Assembly (NCBI RefSeq): GCF_947258575.1
Contig: NZ_CAMYIV010000011.1
Coordinates: 248,001-312,000, forward strand
Direction: 5' to 3'
Source: an uncultured Alcanivorax sp.
GTDB lineage: Bacteria > Pseudomonadota > Gammaproteobacteria > Pseudomonadales > Alcanivoracaceae
DNA length: 64,000 bases
Within the stretch, counting starts at the first letter, position 1. Each line of letters starts with the position of its first letter. The notes below the pieces were generated by a model. The model made no database searches. It was not told the origin of the DNA and saw only the letters and a program-made list of their open reading frames with translations. The translations under genes were made by a program, and so were the position numbers. Below, one piece after another: positions 8,174-16,900 of the stretch.

Positions 8174-9271
8174 ATGAGCAACCGATTCAAAAGCCGTTAC
8201 GACGACGATATCAATCTGTTTGAAGGGCGCTGGCACCTGGCTCAGTACGCCATCCTCATGGCATTGCTGCTGGCCGCGCCCTGGCTGCTTGGCACCTATT
8301 ATCTGGGTGAACTGACGGCTGTGCTGGTGTGGTCCCTGGCGGGGTTGGGGCTGATGCTGATCAGCGGCCATACCGGCCAGGTCAGTCTGGGGCATGCGGC
8401 CTTTATGGCCATTGGTGCCTTTACCAACCTGGCGTTGATGTTGCGCGGTTGGCATTTTATTCCCGCCCTGCTGGCCAGCGCGGTCACCTCCGGGATTATC
8501 GGCGCCATCATCTCCCGGCCGATTCTGCGCATGAGCGGCATCTATCTGGCTATCGCCACCCTGGCGCTGAGCATTATTATTGAGGACGTGGCGATTATCG
8601 CCGAGCCGATTACCGGCGGGGTGGCCGGGGTGTTTGCGCCGCCCATTGCCCTGTTCGGCATGGAGATCGATCGCTATGCCACGCCGCACGCCTTCTACTA
8701 TCTGTGCCTGGCAGTGTTGGTGATGGTCACCCTGGGTTACCTGAACCTGCTGCGCAGTGCCTCCGGCCGTTCCTTTCTGGCGGTGCGCGACAGTGAAGTG
8801 TCCGCCCGGGCCCTGGGGGTCAATGTGGCCCGTGCCAAGACGTTGTCCTTCAGCCTGTCCTGCGCCATCACCGGCTTGGCCGGGGCACTCTATGCGCACC
8901 TGGCCCAGGCAGTGAATTACGAAAGCTTCCTGGTGCTGATTTCCATCACTCTGTTGCTGCAGGTGGTGATCGGCGGGCTGGGCTCCGTGCATGGCGCCTT
9001 CTTCGGTGCCATTGTAGTGGTGTTGCTGCCCCAGTTGATCGCCATTGCCCGGGATTTTCTGGATAACGCTGCCGGCATCAAGATCGCCGCCTACCCGGGT
9101 ATGGATACCGCCCTGTTTGCCCTGCTGATTCTGCTTATGGTGATTTACGAACCGCGCGGGCTCTACGGCGTCTGGTTCAAGGTGCGCACCTGGCTGCAGC
9201 TGTTCCCGCTGTATCGCAAGGGCATGTTCCGCCGCACCCGCACCTACCTGAAAACGGAGCGCCAACGATGA
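8174..9271 (+). CDS. Liv-type ABC transporter permease 2 (LivM-like)
   Basis: Permease of 365 residues with LivM features: GLMLISGHTGQVSLGHAAFMAIGAF, RPILRMSGIYLAIATLA, the loop RDSEVSARALGVNVARAKTLSF and VVIGGLGSVHGAFFGA. The N-terminus carries a charged leader (MSNRFKSRYDDDINLFEGRW) before the first helix, a little longer than in standard LivM. It starts 3 bases after the LivH-like stop and overlaps the next gene by 4 bases. It pairs with the upstream permease to form the membrane channel of the importer. Confidence 0.92.
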   Translation: MSNRFKSRYDDDINLFEGRWHLAQYAILMALLLAAPWLLGTYYLGELTAVLVWSLAGLGLMLISGHTGQVSLGHAAFMAIGAFTNLALMLRGWHFIPALLASAVTSGIIGAIISRPILRMSGIYLAIATLALSIIIEDVAIIAEPITGGVAGVFAPPIALFGMEIDRYATPHAFYYLCLAVLVMVTLGYLNLLRSASGRSFLAVRDSEVSARALGVNVARAKTLSFSLSCAITGLAGALYAHLAQAVNYESFLVLISITLLLQVVIGGLGSVHGAFFGAIVVVLLPQLIAIARDFLDNAAGIKIAAYPGMDTALFALLILLMVIYEPRGLYGVWFKVRTWLQLFPLYRKGMFRRTRTYLKTERQR

Positions 9272-10038
9272 GTCTGTTACAGGTAAAGGATCTCTCCATT
9301 TCCTTCGGCGGCGTTAAAGCGGTGGACGGTGTCAGCTTCACCGTGGAGCCCGGCGAAGTGTTCACCCTGGTTGGCCCTAACGGGGCAGGCAAATCCACCA
9401 TCTTCAATCTGATCAGTCGCCTCTATGAACCGAGCGCCGGGCAGATCGTATTCGATGGTCAGGACATTACCTCCCTGCCGGCTCACAAGGTGGCAGGGCT
9501 GGGTATCGCCCGCACCTTCCAGAATATTGAACTGTTCGATCACTCCTCGGTACTGCAGAACCTGTTGATCGGCCGCCATTGCCGCCGCAATACCCGCTGG
9601 TTCGAGGAGCTGTTGTTTCTGCCCAAGGTACGGCGCAGTGAACGGCAGCATCGTCTGTTGGTGGAGGAGGTGATCGACTTCCTCGACCTGGCCGCCTACC
9701 GGGACAAGCTGATTGCCGGCCTGCCTTACGGGGTGCGCAAGGTGGTGGAAATTGCCCGCGCCCTGTCCAGCGAGCCGAAGCTGATCCTGCTCGATGAGCC
9801 GGCCTCCGGCCTGAGCGTGGAAGAAACCCAGAACATGGCCTGGTGGATCGAAGACATGCAGAAAGACCTGGGCCTGACGGTATTGATGGTGGAGCACGAC
9901 ATGAGCCTGGTATCGCGGGTATCCAACCGGGTGCTGGCGGTGTCGGAAGGCCGGCCGCTGGCCATGGGCACCGCCGCCGAAGTGCAGGCGGACCCCAAGG
10001 TAATCGAAGCCTATCTGGGCACGGAGGCAACCTCATGA
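9268..10038 (+). CDS. Liv-type ABC transporter ATPase 1 (LivG-like)
   Basis: ATPase of 256 residues. Walker A is GPNGAGKST, the LivG-typical GIARTFQNIELFDHSSVLQNLLIGRH follows, and Walker B is LILLDEPASGLSVEE. The signature motif reads LPYGVRKVVEIARAL, the usual LivG substitution of LSGGQ. It overlaps the LivM-like gene by 4 bases and the LivF-like gene by an ATGA. It powers the importer together with the next protein. Confidence 0.94.
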   Translation: MSLLQVKDLSISFGGVKAVDGVSFTVEPGEVFTLVGPNGAGKSTIFNLISRLYEPSAGQIVFDGQDITSLPAHKVAGLGIARTFQNIELFDHSSVLQNLLIGRHCRRNTRWFEELLFLPKVRRSERQHRLLVEEVIDFLDLAAYRDKLIAGLPYGVRKVVEIARALSSEPKLILLDEPASGLSVEETQNMAWWIEDMQKDLGLTVLMVEHDMSLVSRVSNRVLAVSEGRPLAMGTAAEVQADPKVIEAYLGTEATS

Positions 10039-10838
10039 GTGCAGTGCAGAAAGACGCCATGAATGATGCCCAGCCGCTATTGCAGGTCAAAAACCTGGAA
10101 GCCTTCTACGGACCGGTGATGGCCCTGCGCGGGGTGTCGATTGATGTGTTCGAGGGCAAGGTGGTTGCCATCCTCGGCGCCAACGGCGCCGGCAAGACCA
10201 CCCTGATGAAAACCATTTCCGGGGCGCTGGCACCGCGCAAGGGCAGCATTACCCTGGCTGGCGAAGCCATCGAAGGGCGCGAACCGGATGCCCTGGTGCG
10301 TCAGGGCATCGCCCACGTACCGGAAGGCCGGGAAGTGTTTCCGTTTCTGACCGTGGAAGAAAACCTGACCATGGGCGCCTATATCCGCCGTGACAAGGCG
10401 GGCATCCGTCAGGACATGGAGATGGTGTATGACTATTTCCCGATCCTGCTGGAGCGCCGCAATCAGCCCGCCGGCACCCTGTCTGGTGGCCAGCAACAGA
10501 TGCTGGCCATCGGCCGCGGGCTCATGTCACGGCCGTCGCTGATGTTGCTGGATGAGCCGTCCCTGGGCTTGTCGCCGCTTTTGGTGCAGGAAATCTTCGC
10601 CATCGTTCGCCGGCTCAACAAGGAGCAGGGCGTGACCCTGCTGCTGGTGGAGCAGAATGCCCAGGTGGCGCTGAATACGGCGGACCATGGCTATGTGCTG
10701 GAAACCGGCCGCATCGTCATGGACGGTAGCGCCGAGGAGTTGCTCGCCAGCGACGATATTCGCGAGTTCTATCTGGGCCAGTCGGCGGGGGATGACCGAC
10801 CGGAAAAACGCTGGAAACGAAAGAAGACCTGGCGCTGA
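10035..10838 (+). CDS. Liv-type ABC transporter ATPase 2 (LivF-like)
   Basis: ATPase of 267 residues with Walker A GANGAGKTT, GIAHVPEGREVFPFLTVEENL, signature LSGGQQQMLAIGRGL and Walker B LMLLDEPSLGLSP, all standard for LivF. The ATG at 10035 overlaps the LivG-like stop and yields a short leader before LLQVKNLEAFYG; longer upstream frames lack homology. A basic tail (RPEKRWKRKKTWR) extends beyond the usual LivF end. The acyl-CoA ligase start overlaps the last base, so transporter and ligase are translationally linked. Confidence 0.94.
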   Translation: MSAVQKDAMNDAQPLLQVKNLEAFYGPVMALRGVSIDVFEGKVVAILGANGAGKTTLMKTISGALAPRKGSITLAGEAIEGREPDALVRQGIAHVPEGREVFPFLTVEENLTMGAYIRRDKAGIRQDMEMVYDYFPILLERRNQPAGTLSGGQQQMLAIGRGLMSRPSLMLLDEPSLGLSPLLVQEIFAIVRRLNKEQGVTLLLVEQNAQVALNTADHGYVLETGRIVMDGSAEELLASDDIREFYLGQSAGDDRPEKRWKRKKTWR

Positions 10839-12652
10839 TGATGACAACAACCAACAACGCACCGACCCTTCTCCACGGTTGCGACACCGTGGTCAAACTG
10901 TGGCGCCAGCAATGCCTGGAGCGAGGAGCGCAAATCGCTCACCGTGAAAAGGACCTGGGCATCTGGCAGAGCTACAGCTGGCAGGACTATTACGAAAAGG
11001 CCCGCGCCATCGGCGTGGCGCTGTTGTCTCTGGGCCTGGAACGGGGGCAGCCGGTCTCCATTCTCAGTGAAGACAACAAGGAATGGCTGTACTGCGATCT
11101 GGGCATTGCCGGCGCGGGCGGCATCAGCAATGGTGTCTACACCACCGACAGTGCCGAGCAGCTGGCCTACCTGGTCAATGACAGTGGCTCCGCCTTCCTG
11201 TTCGTGGAAAATGATGAACAGCTGGACAAGTATCTGACCGTGCGTGATCAGGTGCCCACCCTGAAAAAAGTGATCGTGTTCGATCGCAAGGGGCTGCGGG
11301 ATTTTGACGATCCCATGGTCATGTTCCTGGATGAGCTGTACGCCCTGGGCGAACAGGTCCCCGATGCGGAAGCCCAGTTCAGCGCCAGCATTGCGCACAG
11401 TGAGCCCGATGATATCCGCATGCTGATCTACACCTCCGGTACCACCGGTGCCCCCAAGGGTGCCATGATCAGTCACCGCAATGTGCTGTTTCAGCTGGCC
11501 GCCGGCGAGCAGGTGCTGGAAGCCCACGAGGATGACGACCAGCTCTGCTTCCTGCCCCTGTGTCATATCCTGGAGCGGCTGGTGTCGGTGGAAGTACCCA
11601 TCTACAAAGGCTGTACCGTGAACTTTGCGGAAAGCCCGGAAACCGTATTCGAGAACCTGCGCGAAGTGTCGCCCAATACTTTTGCCGCGGTGCCGCGACT
11701 CTGGGAAAAGATCTACAGCTCCATGATGACCCTGCGAGATGAAGCCACCGGTTTCGGCCGCTGGTGTTTCGACCGGGCGCTTGCCGCCGGGGATGGCTGG
11801 CACTGTGAGCGCAAACGCTCACCGTTTTCCTGGCTGCATTACCAGTTCTGGAATCTGCTGGTGCTGCGCAATGTACGCGACCTTATCGGCATGGCCCGTC
11901 TGCGTCGGGGCACTACCGGCGCGGCGCCGATCTCGCCGGACCTGATTCGCTGGTTCCAGGCCCTGGGCGTGCCGCTCTATGAAGGCTACGGCATGACCGA
12001 AACCACCGGGGTGGTATCGCTCAACAGCAAGGACCGGGCAACGATCGGCTCCGTGGGTGAGCCGTTACCCGATACCCAGGTGCGCATTGCCGACAATGGG
12101 GAAGTGCTGGTGCATGGCGACCATGTGTTCGCCGGTTACTGGCGCAAGCCGGAAAAAACCGCCGAGGACATCCGCGACGGCTGGCTGCACACCGGCGATG
12201 TGGGGCGTCTGGAAGATGGCATGCTCACCATCACCGGCCGTTTGAAAGACATCATCATCACTGCCGGCGGCAAGAATATCACGCCGGCGGAAATCGAAAG
12301 TCGGATGAAGTTTTCCCCGTATATTTCTGATGCAGTGGTGATTGGTGATCAGCGCAAGTATCTCACCTGCCTGATCATGATCGATCAGGAAAACGTGGAG
12401 AAATATGCCCAGGACCGCCAGGTGCCGTTTTCCAACTTCGCCTCCCTGTGTCGTGCCAAAGAGGTGGTGGACCTGATCGACAGCATCATTACCGATGTGA
12501 ACAAACAGTTCGCCCAGGTGGAACAGATCAAGTATTTCCGCCTGATCGACGTGCTGCTCACCGCCGAAGATGAGGAGCTGACTGCCACCATGAAGCTGAA
12601 GCGTTCCTTCGTGGAGAAAAAACACAAGCACCTGATTGATTCCATGTACTGA
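10838..12652 (+). CDS. Long-chain-type acyl-CoA ligase (AMP-forming)
   Basis: ANL-superfamily enzyme of 604 residues in the FAA1/long-chain class. The ATP-binding P-loop is YTSGTTGAPKGAMISHRN, the A5 motif is YEGYGMTETTG, and the C-terminal hinge is GWLHTGDVGRLEDGMLTITGRLKDIIITAGGKNI. It activates a carboxylic acid to its CoA thioester at the inner face of the membrane. Its place between the ATPase and binding-protein genes of a Liv-type importer suggests that the imported substrate is a carboxylic acid trapped as a CoA ester. The acid itself (fatty, branched or aromatic) cannot be named from sequence. Confidence 0.92.
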   Translation: MMTTTNNAPTLLHGCDTVVKLWRQQCLERGAQIAHREKDLGIWQSYSWQDYYEKARAIGVALLSLGLERGQPVSILSEDNKEWLYCDLGIAGAGGISNGVYTTDSAEQLAYLVNDSGSAFLFVENDEQLDKYLTVRDQVPTLKKVIVFDRKGLRDFDDPMVMFLDELYALGEQVPDAEAQFSASIAHSEPDDIRMLIYTSGTTGAPKGAMISHRNVLFQLAAGEQVLEAHEDDDQLCFLPLCHILERLVSVEVPIYKGCTVNFAESPETVFENLREVSPNTFAAVPRLWEKIYSSMMTLRDEATGFGRWCFDRALAAGDGWHCERKRSPFSWLHYQFWNLLVLRNVRDLIGMARLRRGTTGAAPISPDLIRWFQALGVPLYEGYGMTETTGVVSLNSKDRATIGSVGEPLPDTQVRIADNGEVLVHGDHVFAGYWRKPEKTAEDIRDGWLHTGDVGRLEDGMLTITGRLKDIIITAGGKNITPAEIESRMKFSPYISDAVVIGDQRKYLTCLIMIDQENVEKYAQDRQVPFSNFASLCRAKEVVDLIDSIITDVNKQFAQVEQIKYFRLIDVLLTAEDEELTATMKLKRSFVEKKHKHLIDSMY

Positions 12653-12681
12653 TTGCAATGAATTCGAGAGGAGAGTGCATC

Positions 12682-13875
12682 ATGAAGAAGCTTTGCCTGG
12701 CGGCTCTCGCCGCAGCCACCCTGATCGGGTGCAGTGATAACAAGGAAGAAGAGAGCGCCGCCGCCGAGTCGGTGCGTGGCGTCAGTGATACCGAAATCAA
12801 ACTGGGTGGCATGCACGATTTGTCCGGCGTGTTTGCGGCGTTTTCCTCACCGGCGGTGCAGGTGGCCAACGACATGTTTGCCGAAGTGAATGCCGACGGC
12901 GGTATTCATGGGCGCAAGATTCGTTACATCGTCGAGGATCATGCCTACCAGGTGCCCAAGGCCACCCAGGCCACCAACAAGCTGATCAGCCGCGATGAAA
13001 TCTTCGCCATGGTGATGAGCCTGGGGACGCCCCATAACCTGGCAGCTTTCCCTCTGATGGACCGCAATAACGTGCCCAGCATTCTTCCCCTGGCCCTGTC
13101 CCGGCAGATGGAAGAAGAGGGCGACTTTTCCCATCGTTTCGTTTTCGGTCCCAGCTACCACGAAGGGGTACTGAAAGGCGTTAACTGGATGACCGATGAG
13201 TACGGCATCGAGAAAATCTGTGTGATGTACATTCCCTCGGATTTCGGCGAGGAAGTGAACCAGGCCATCACCGATGCTGCCGCCGGCAAAGAGACTCTGA
13301 CCCTGGCGGAAAGCACCTCTCACCGTCCGGACGAGAGCGATTTCACCGGCACCCTGGCGCGCCTGAAGGATGCCGGCTGTCAGCTGGTCGCCGTGGCCCT
13401 GCCGGTTCGGCCGATCATTTCCGTGGTGGCTACCGCCAAGGAAATGGGTTGGGATGATGTGAAATTCGTGGTCTCCCAGGCCGGCTTCCATTCCGCAGTG
13501 GCGGCGGCGCCCGGCGGTGTCACAGAAGGACTCTACGGTGTCTCCCCCTGGCAGGATATTGTCAGCCGCATGAAGGATGTGCCGGAAGCGAAACAATGGG
13601 CAGATGAGTACCAGGCGCAGTATGGCTCGGTACCCAGTGGTGGTGCGGTGCTGGGGCGTGTCGGTGCCATGGTGACCATAGAGGCATTGCGCGAGGCCGG
13701 ACCGGACCTGACCACCGATTCCTTCCTGGCGGCCATGGAGTCCCTGGATTTCAGTGATCCGGTCACCGGGGTGGATATCAAGATGAGCGCCACCAATCAT
13801 CGTGCCGGTAACGATATGATCCTCTCCAAAGTCACCGACGGTGTCTGGGAGCCCGTGGTGACCCTGGAAGACTGA
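12682..13875 (+). CDS. Liv-type ABC transporter substrate-binding lipoprotein
   Basis: Protein of 397 residues. It begins MKKLCLAALAAATLIGC with a lipobox at Cys17, so it is probably membrane-anchored. The mature part carries EIKLGGMHDLSGVFAAF, NADGGIHGRKIRYIVEDHAY and QATNKLISRDEIFAMVMSLG, the periplasmic-binding-protein type I fold used by Liv systems. The start at 12682 is chosen for the GAGAGGAGAG before it and because it gives the signal peptide. It closes the importer operon. The insert SRQMEEEGDFSHRFVFGPSY and a lipid anchor are compatible with a hydrophobic acid ligand, but that is speculative. Confidence 0.92.
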   Translation: MKKLCLAALAAATLIGCSDNKEEESAAAESVRGVSDTEIKLGGMHDLSGVFAAFSSPAVQVANDMFAEVNADGGIHGRKIRYIVEDHAYQVPKATQATNKLISRDEIFAMVMSLGTPHNLAAFPLMDRNNVPSILPLALSRQMEEEGDFSHRFVFGPSYHEGVLKGVNWMTDEYGIEKICVMYIPSDFGEEVNQAITDAAAGKETLTLAESTSHRPDESDFTGTLARLKDAGCQLVAVALPVRPIISVVATAKEMGWDDVKFVVSQAGFHSAVAAAPGGVTEGLYGVSPWQDIVSRMKDVPEAKQWADEYQAQYGSVPSGGAVLGRVGAMVTIEALREAGPDLTTDSFLAAMESLDFSDPVTGVDIKMSATNHRAGNDMILSKVTDGVWEPVVTLED

Positions 13876-13889
13876 CCGCGTACTTTCCC

Positions 13890-13963
13890 GTTGGAGCTTT
13901 GCTCGCAAAGCGAATGGCTCGGGGTCTGATTCCGGCTTTTCGCCATGCAAGCATGGCTCCAAC
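13890..13963. repeat. 25-nt hairpin repeat, head-to-head pair
   Basis: Two copies of the GTTGGAGC-stem-GCGAA family, plus orientation at 13890-13914 and minus orientation at 13939-13963. The stems differ (GCTTTG/CAAAGC and GCCATG/CATGGC) but pair perfectly. They lie downstream of the importer operon and may serve as its 3' structure. Confidence 0.85.
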
Positions 13964-14029
13964 GACCCTATCAATCCCCCCTCCCGTATCAGGTATACTC
14001 GCGCCTCCTGGATTATTCGGTGATTGTCC

Positions 14030-14881
14030 ATGCAGGCCTCTTCAACTTCCGTATCCTCCGATGGCTGGCGACAGCGCCTGGCCACCTGGCTCAATACCCC
14101 GTTCTTCGGTCACACCATTACCGCTCTGATCCTGCTCAATGCGATTATTCTGGGTGTGGAAACCTCCGCGGTGGCACAGGAGCGGGCAGGGCAGTGGTTG
14201 AACCTGCTCAACCAGATAGTGCTGGCGGTTTTCGTACTGGAAATTGTGCTCAAGCTGGTCGCCTTCGGGCCGCGCTTTTTCCGCTCCGGCTGGAATGTGT
14301 TCGACTTTCTGATCGTCGCTATTTCCCTGGCACCGGCATCCGGGCCCCTGGCGATTCTGCGGAGCCTGCGTATCTTGCGGGTGTTGCGGCTGCTGTCATC
14401 GGTGAAACGGCTGCGCATGCTGGTGGAATCCCTGATGCAGGCGTTACCCGGCATCGGCTGGACCGCAGCGCTGTTGCTGATGATGTTCTACATCTTTGCG
14501 GTAATGGGCACCGAGCTGTTTGGTGAGGCGTTCCCGCAGTGGTTCGGCACTCTGGGAGCGAGCATTTACAGCCTGTTCCAGATCATGACCCTGGAAAGCT
14601 GGTCCATGGGCATTGCCCGGCCGGTGATGGCCGTCTATCCCATGGCCTGGATCTTCTTCGTGCCGTTCATTCTGATCTCCAGCTTCATGGTGCTGAACCT
14701 GTTCATCGCCATCATCGTCAGTGCCACTCAGGAAGTGCACGAAAGCGAACAGCGTGCCGAACGGGACGCCAACAACCAGATCGCCCACGACGAGCGCCAG
14801 GAAATGCTCGACCTGATGCGCACCATGCATGAAAAGATTGCCTGCCTGGAAACAGCGCTGCAGAAAAAGTCGGATCAGTAG
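14030..14881 (+). CDS. Bacterial voltage-gated sodium channel (BacNav)
   Basis: Single-domain 6-TM channel subunit of 283 residues, expected to form homotetramers. The voltage sensor S4 reads ILRSLRILRVLRLLSSVKRLR with gating arginines at 111, 114, 117 and 120. The pore has the selectivity filter TLESWSM at residues 187-193, identical to that of NavAb/NavMs-type channels, with Glu189 as the high-field site. S6 contains FMVLNLFIAIIVSA. A charged C-terminal helix (residues 235-281, ending in an EMLDLMRTMHEKIACLETAL heptad pattern) is the usual tetramerising coiled coil. An alternative TTG start lies 6 bases upstream. Alone in its transcription unit. Confidence 0.95.
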   Translation: MQASSTSVSSDGWRQRLATWLNTPFFGHTITALILLNAIILGVETSAVAQERAGQWLNLLNQIVLAVFVLEIVLKLVAFGPRFFRSGWNVFDFLIVAISLAPASGPLAILRSLRILRVLRLLSSVKRLRMLVESLMQALPGIGWTAALLLMMFYIFAVMGTELFGEAFPQWFGTLGASIYSLFQIMTLESWSMGIARPVMAVYPMAWIFFVPFILISSFMVLNLFIAIIVSATQEVHESEQRAERDANNQIAHDERQEMLDLMRTMHEKIACLETALQKKSDQ

Positions 14882-14904
14882 TGGAATAGCCGTTGGCTGG
14901 CTTT

Positions 14905-14929
14905 GTTGGAGCCTTGCTTGCAAGGCGAA
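14905..14929. repeat. 25-nt hairpin repeat copy
   Basis: GTTGGAGCCTTGCTTGCAAGGCGAA-type copy with a GCCTTG/CAAGGC stem, just after the sodium channel gene. Confidence 0.8.
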
Positions 14930-14963
14930 AGGCCCGGAAACACTCCGTGCCTTCTTCTGGGAG

Positions 14964-15061
14964 GTAGGGTGGATTAGCCGCAGGCGTTATCCACCCTGTC
15001 GTTCGGCAGGTTTGGGTGACCGCAAGGAAGGTGGATTACGCCTGCGGCTAATCCACCCTAC
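14964..15061. repeat. Long palindrome, GTAGGGTGGATTA family, copy 2
   Basis: Arms 14964-14995 and 15030-15061 are complementary over 32 nt with one mismatch, separated by 34 nt. It lies between the convergent sodium channel and pirin genes. Confidence 0.88.
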
Positions 15062-15079
15062 GCATCGATCACGGCTTTC

Positions 15080-15778
15080 CTAGACGGTTTCCACCAGCAC
15101 GATCTCGCTGTCTGATTCTGCCACCACAGACAGCCGGGCTTCGTCACTGATGGCCAGGCCATCGCCAGTTTCGGCCAGCACCCCATTCACCCGCACCCGT
15201 CCCTTGGCAGGCACCAGGTAGACCTTGCGAGTCGGGTCGAGCACGTATTCGATGTCCTGACCATGACTCAGCGTGGCCGCTACCACCCGCGCATCCGCCT
15301 GAATCGCCAGGGCGTCCGCGTCTTCCGGGTAACCACTGGCCAGCACCTCAAAGTGCCCGTCGCGGGAGGCCTTCGGGAACGGCTTGCTGCCCCAGGTGGG
15401 CGGCAGCCCGGTGGCGTTCGGAATAATCCAGATCTGGAAGATCTGTGTCTCCGTATCCTCCAAGTTTTGCTCACTATGAGTAATCCCGGTGCCTGCGGAC
15501 ATCACCTGCACATCCCCAGCCTCGGTACGGCCACTGTTACCCAGGCTGTCCTGGTGGGTGATCGCCCCCTTGCGCACATAGGTGATGATTTCCATCTCCC
15601 GGTGGGAATGTGCAGGGAAACCGGTCTGTGGGGCGATGGTGTCATCGTTCCACACACGCAAATCTCCCCAATGCACCCGTTGTGAGTCATGGTAGTTAGC
15701 AAAGGAAAAGTGATGCCGGGTATCCAGCCAGCCGTGCCGGGCATGGCCCAGTTCATTGCGTGTGCGAAGCTCGATCAT
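15080..15778 (-). CDS. Pirin family protein (YhhW-like bicupin)
   Basis: Protein of 232 residues. The N-terminal cupin has the metal ligands in PAHSHREMEIITYV and GTGITHSEQN, matching the His-His-His-Glu set of pirin/quercetinase proteins. HHFSFANYHD near the N-terminus is a pirin hallmark. The C-terminal half is a degenerate second cupin. E. coli YhhW shows quercetin 2,3-dioxygenase activity in vitro; the in vivo role is generally unclear. Transcribed alone toward the sodium channel gene. Confidence 0.92.
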   Translation of the reverse strand: MIELRTRNELGHARHGWLDTRHHFSFANYHDSQRVHWGDLRVWNDDTIAPQTGFPAHSHREMEIITYVRKGAITHQDSLGNSGRTEAGDVQVMSAGTGITHSEQNLEDTETQIFQIWIIPNATGLPPTWGSKPFPKASRDGHFEVLASGYPEDADALAIQADARVVAATLSHGQDIEYVLDPTRKVYLVPAKGRVRVNGVLAETGDGLAISDEARLSVVAESDSEIVLVETV

Positions 15779-15898
15779 GGCGTCCTCCTGTAACAGGCTC
15801 TATTACCTGTCCCTCGATGGAGTGACTATATGATCTGAAATAATGATTAAAAATAGCGCTTTTTCGTTTAATAAGACCAATAAAGTGGATGTATTCCT

Positions 15899-15923
15899 GT
15901 TGGAGCCATGCTCGCATGGCGAA
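15899..15923. repeat. 25-nt hairpin repeat copy
   Basis: Copy with a GCCATG/CATGGC stem in the 225-nt gap between the pirin start and the short SRPBCC gene. Nothing else is recognised in that gap. Confidence 0.8.
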
Positions 15924-16003
15924 CTGTCGAATCCCCCTCTCCGTATTCGATAAACCCGTGCCCTCCCTGAAGAGAGGCGCCACATCCAACAAGGAGAATC
16001 ATC

Positions 16004-16234
16004 ATGTCCGGTAATACCGCCCGTCTTCATCTTGTCCTGCGCGCCACCCCCAACCTGCCCGGCGAAATGCAGGTAACCATCACGTTGAAAGAGGTGCTGT
16101 GTGGCACCGATCTGACCATCACCCAGGAAGGGGTGCCGGAGGTGATACCGGTGGAATTCTGCTATCAGGGCTGGCAAGAATCCCTGGAAATGCTGGCGCA
16201 ACTGGTGACACCGGAAATTCCGGACGACGGCTGA
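16004..16234 (+). pseudogene. SRPBCC (AHSA1-like) gene with in-frame internal deletion
   Basis: The 76-residue product joins the two ends of an AHSA1/polyketide-cyclase-like domain. The start, NTARLHLVLRATP, is the usual first strand. The rest, NLPGEMQVTITLKEV...FCYQGWQESLEMLAQLV, is the usual C-terminal third with the final long helix. About 70 residues that normally lie between RATP and NLPGEM are missing, and the frame is kept. A strong AAGGAG ribosome binding site precedes the ATG. A complete SRPBCC helix-grip cavity cannot form, so this is probably a decaying gene, although it can still be translated. The comparison with full-length homologues is from memory. Confidence 0.7.
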
Positions 16235-16331
16235 ACGGATCTTGCTCCTGGTCTGTTCACGCGCAGAGGAGGGTGATGGTGTAGAGTTGCCGGGTAATCA
16301 TTTACCAACACCTCTCAACGTCGGAGTGACC

Positions 16332-16754
16332 ATGTCCAACTCGCCACAACAATGGTTGCAGGCCTTCACCGGGGGCTTCATTGCTACCCTGCTGTTTCAC
16401 CAGGGGGTATTGGCGCTGTTCTGGCTGGCGGGCCTTATCCCGGCGGCGCCCTGGAACATGACCCCGGTACCGCCCCTGGGCATTCCCCAGGTTTTGTCAC
16501 TGGCATTCTGGGGCGGGGTCTGGGGTATTCCGGTCTGGTGGCTGATCCGCCGCTGGCAGGGTATCCGGCACTGGCTGGGGGCGCTGATTCTCGGTGCCAT
16601 CGGCCCGACACTGGTGGCCATGCTGCTGGTGTTCCCCTTAAAAGGTCTGGACGTGAACGCCACCAAGGTGGTCGGTGGCCTGATCGTCAATGGCGCCTGG
16701 GGGCTGGGGCTGGCCGCGTGGATGTGGCTTAACCGGTCGCGTTGGCAGAATTGA
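16332..16754 (+). CDS. Small integral membrane protein, function unknown
   Basis: Protein of 140 residues with about four membrane segments (FTGGFIATLLFHQGVLALFWLAG, QVLSLAFWGGVWGIPVWWL, WLGALILGAIGPTLVAMLLVF, VVGGLIVNGAWGLGLAAWMWL). Gly- and Trp-rich loops and PAAPWNMTPVPPLGIPQ recall a family of unnamed proteobacterial membrane proteins. The ATG at 16332 is preferred because GGAG precedes it and homology-like sequence starts there. A terminator-like hairpin follows. I do not recognise a function. Confidence 0.75.
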   Translation: MSNSPQQWLQAFTGGFIATLLFHQGVLALFWLAGLIPAAPWNMTPVPPLGIPQVLSLAFWGGVWGIPVWWLIRRWQGIRHWLGALILGAIGPTLVAMLLVFPLKGLDVNATKVVGGLIVNGAWGLGLAAWMWLNRSRWQN

Positions 16755-16767
16755 TTCTTTTCCCTGG

Positions 16768-16795
16768 AAACAGGCGCCGCTGGCGCCTGTTTTCG
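16768..16795 (+). terminator. Intrinsic terminator after the small membrane protein gene
   Basis: AAACAGGCGCC-GCT-GGCGCCTGTTT hairpin (11-bp stem, 3-nt loop) followed by a short T-rich run. Confidence 0.7.
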
Positions 16796-16900
16796 TTGTA
16801 ATTTCTATTGGCCGCACAGTCATGGAATGGCACGAACAGCCCTAGTCTTGTTTTGCCATCATGGTAGCGTTGGCCTTCTTTTTATCGGCGGGAGCCAAGC

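Noticed and set aside
7193-9265. Very long minus-strand open frame opposite the two Liv-type permease genes
   Set aside because: High-GC antisense shadow: composition rich in Gln, His and Gly without domains, while the plus strand encodes clear LivH and LivM proteins.
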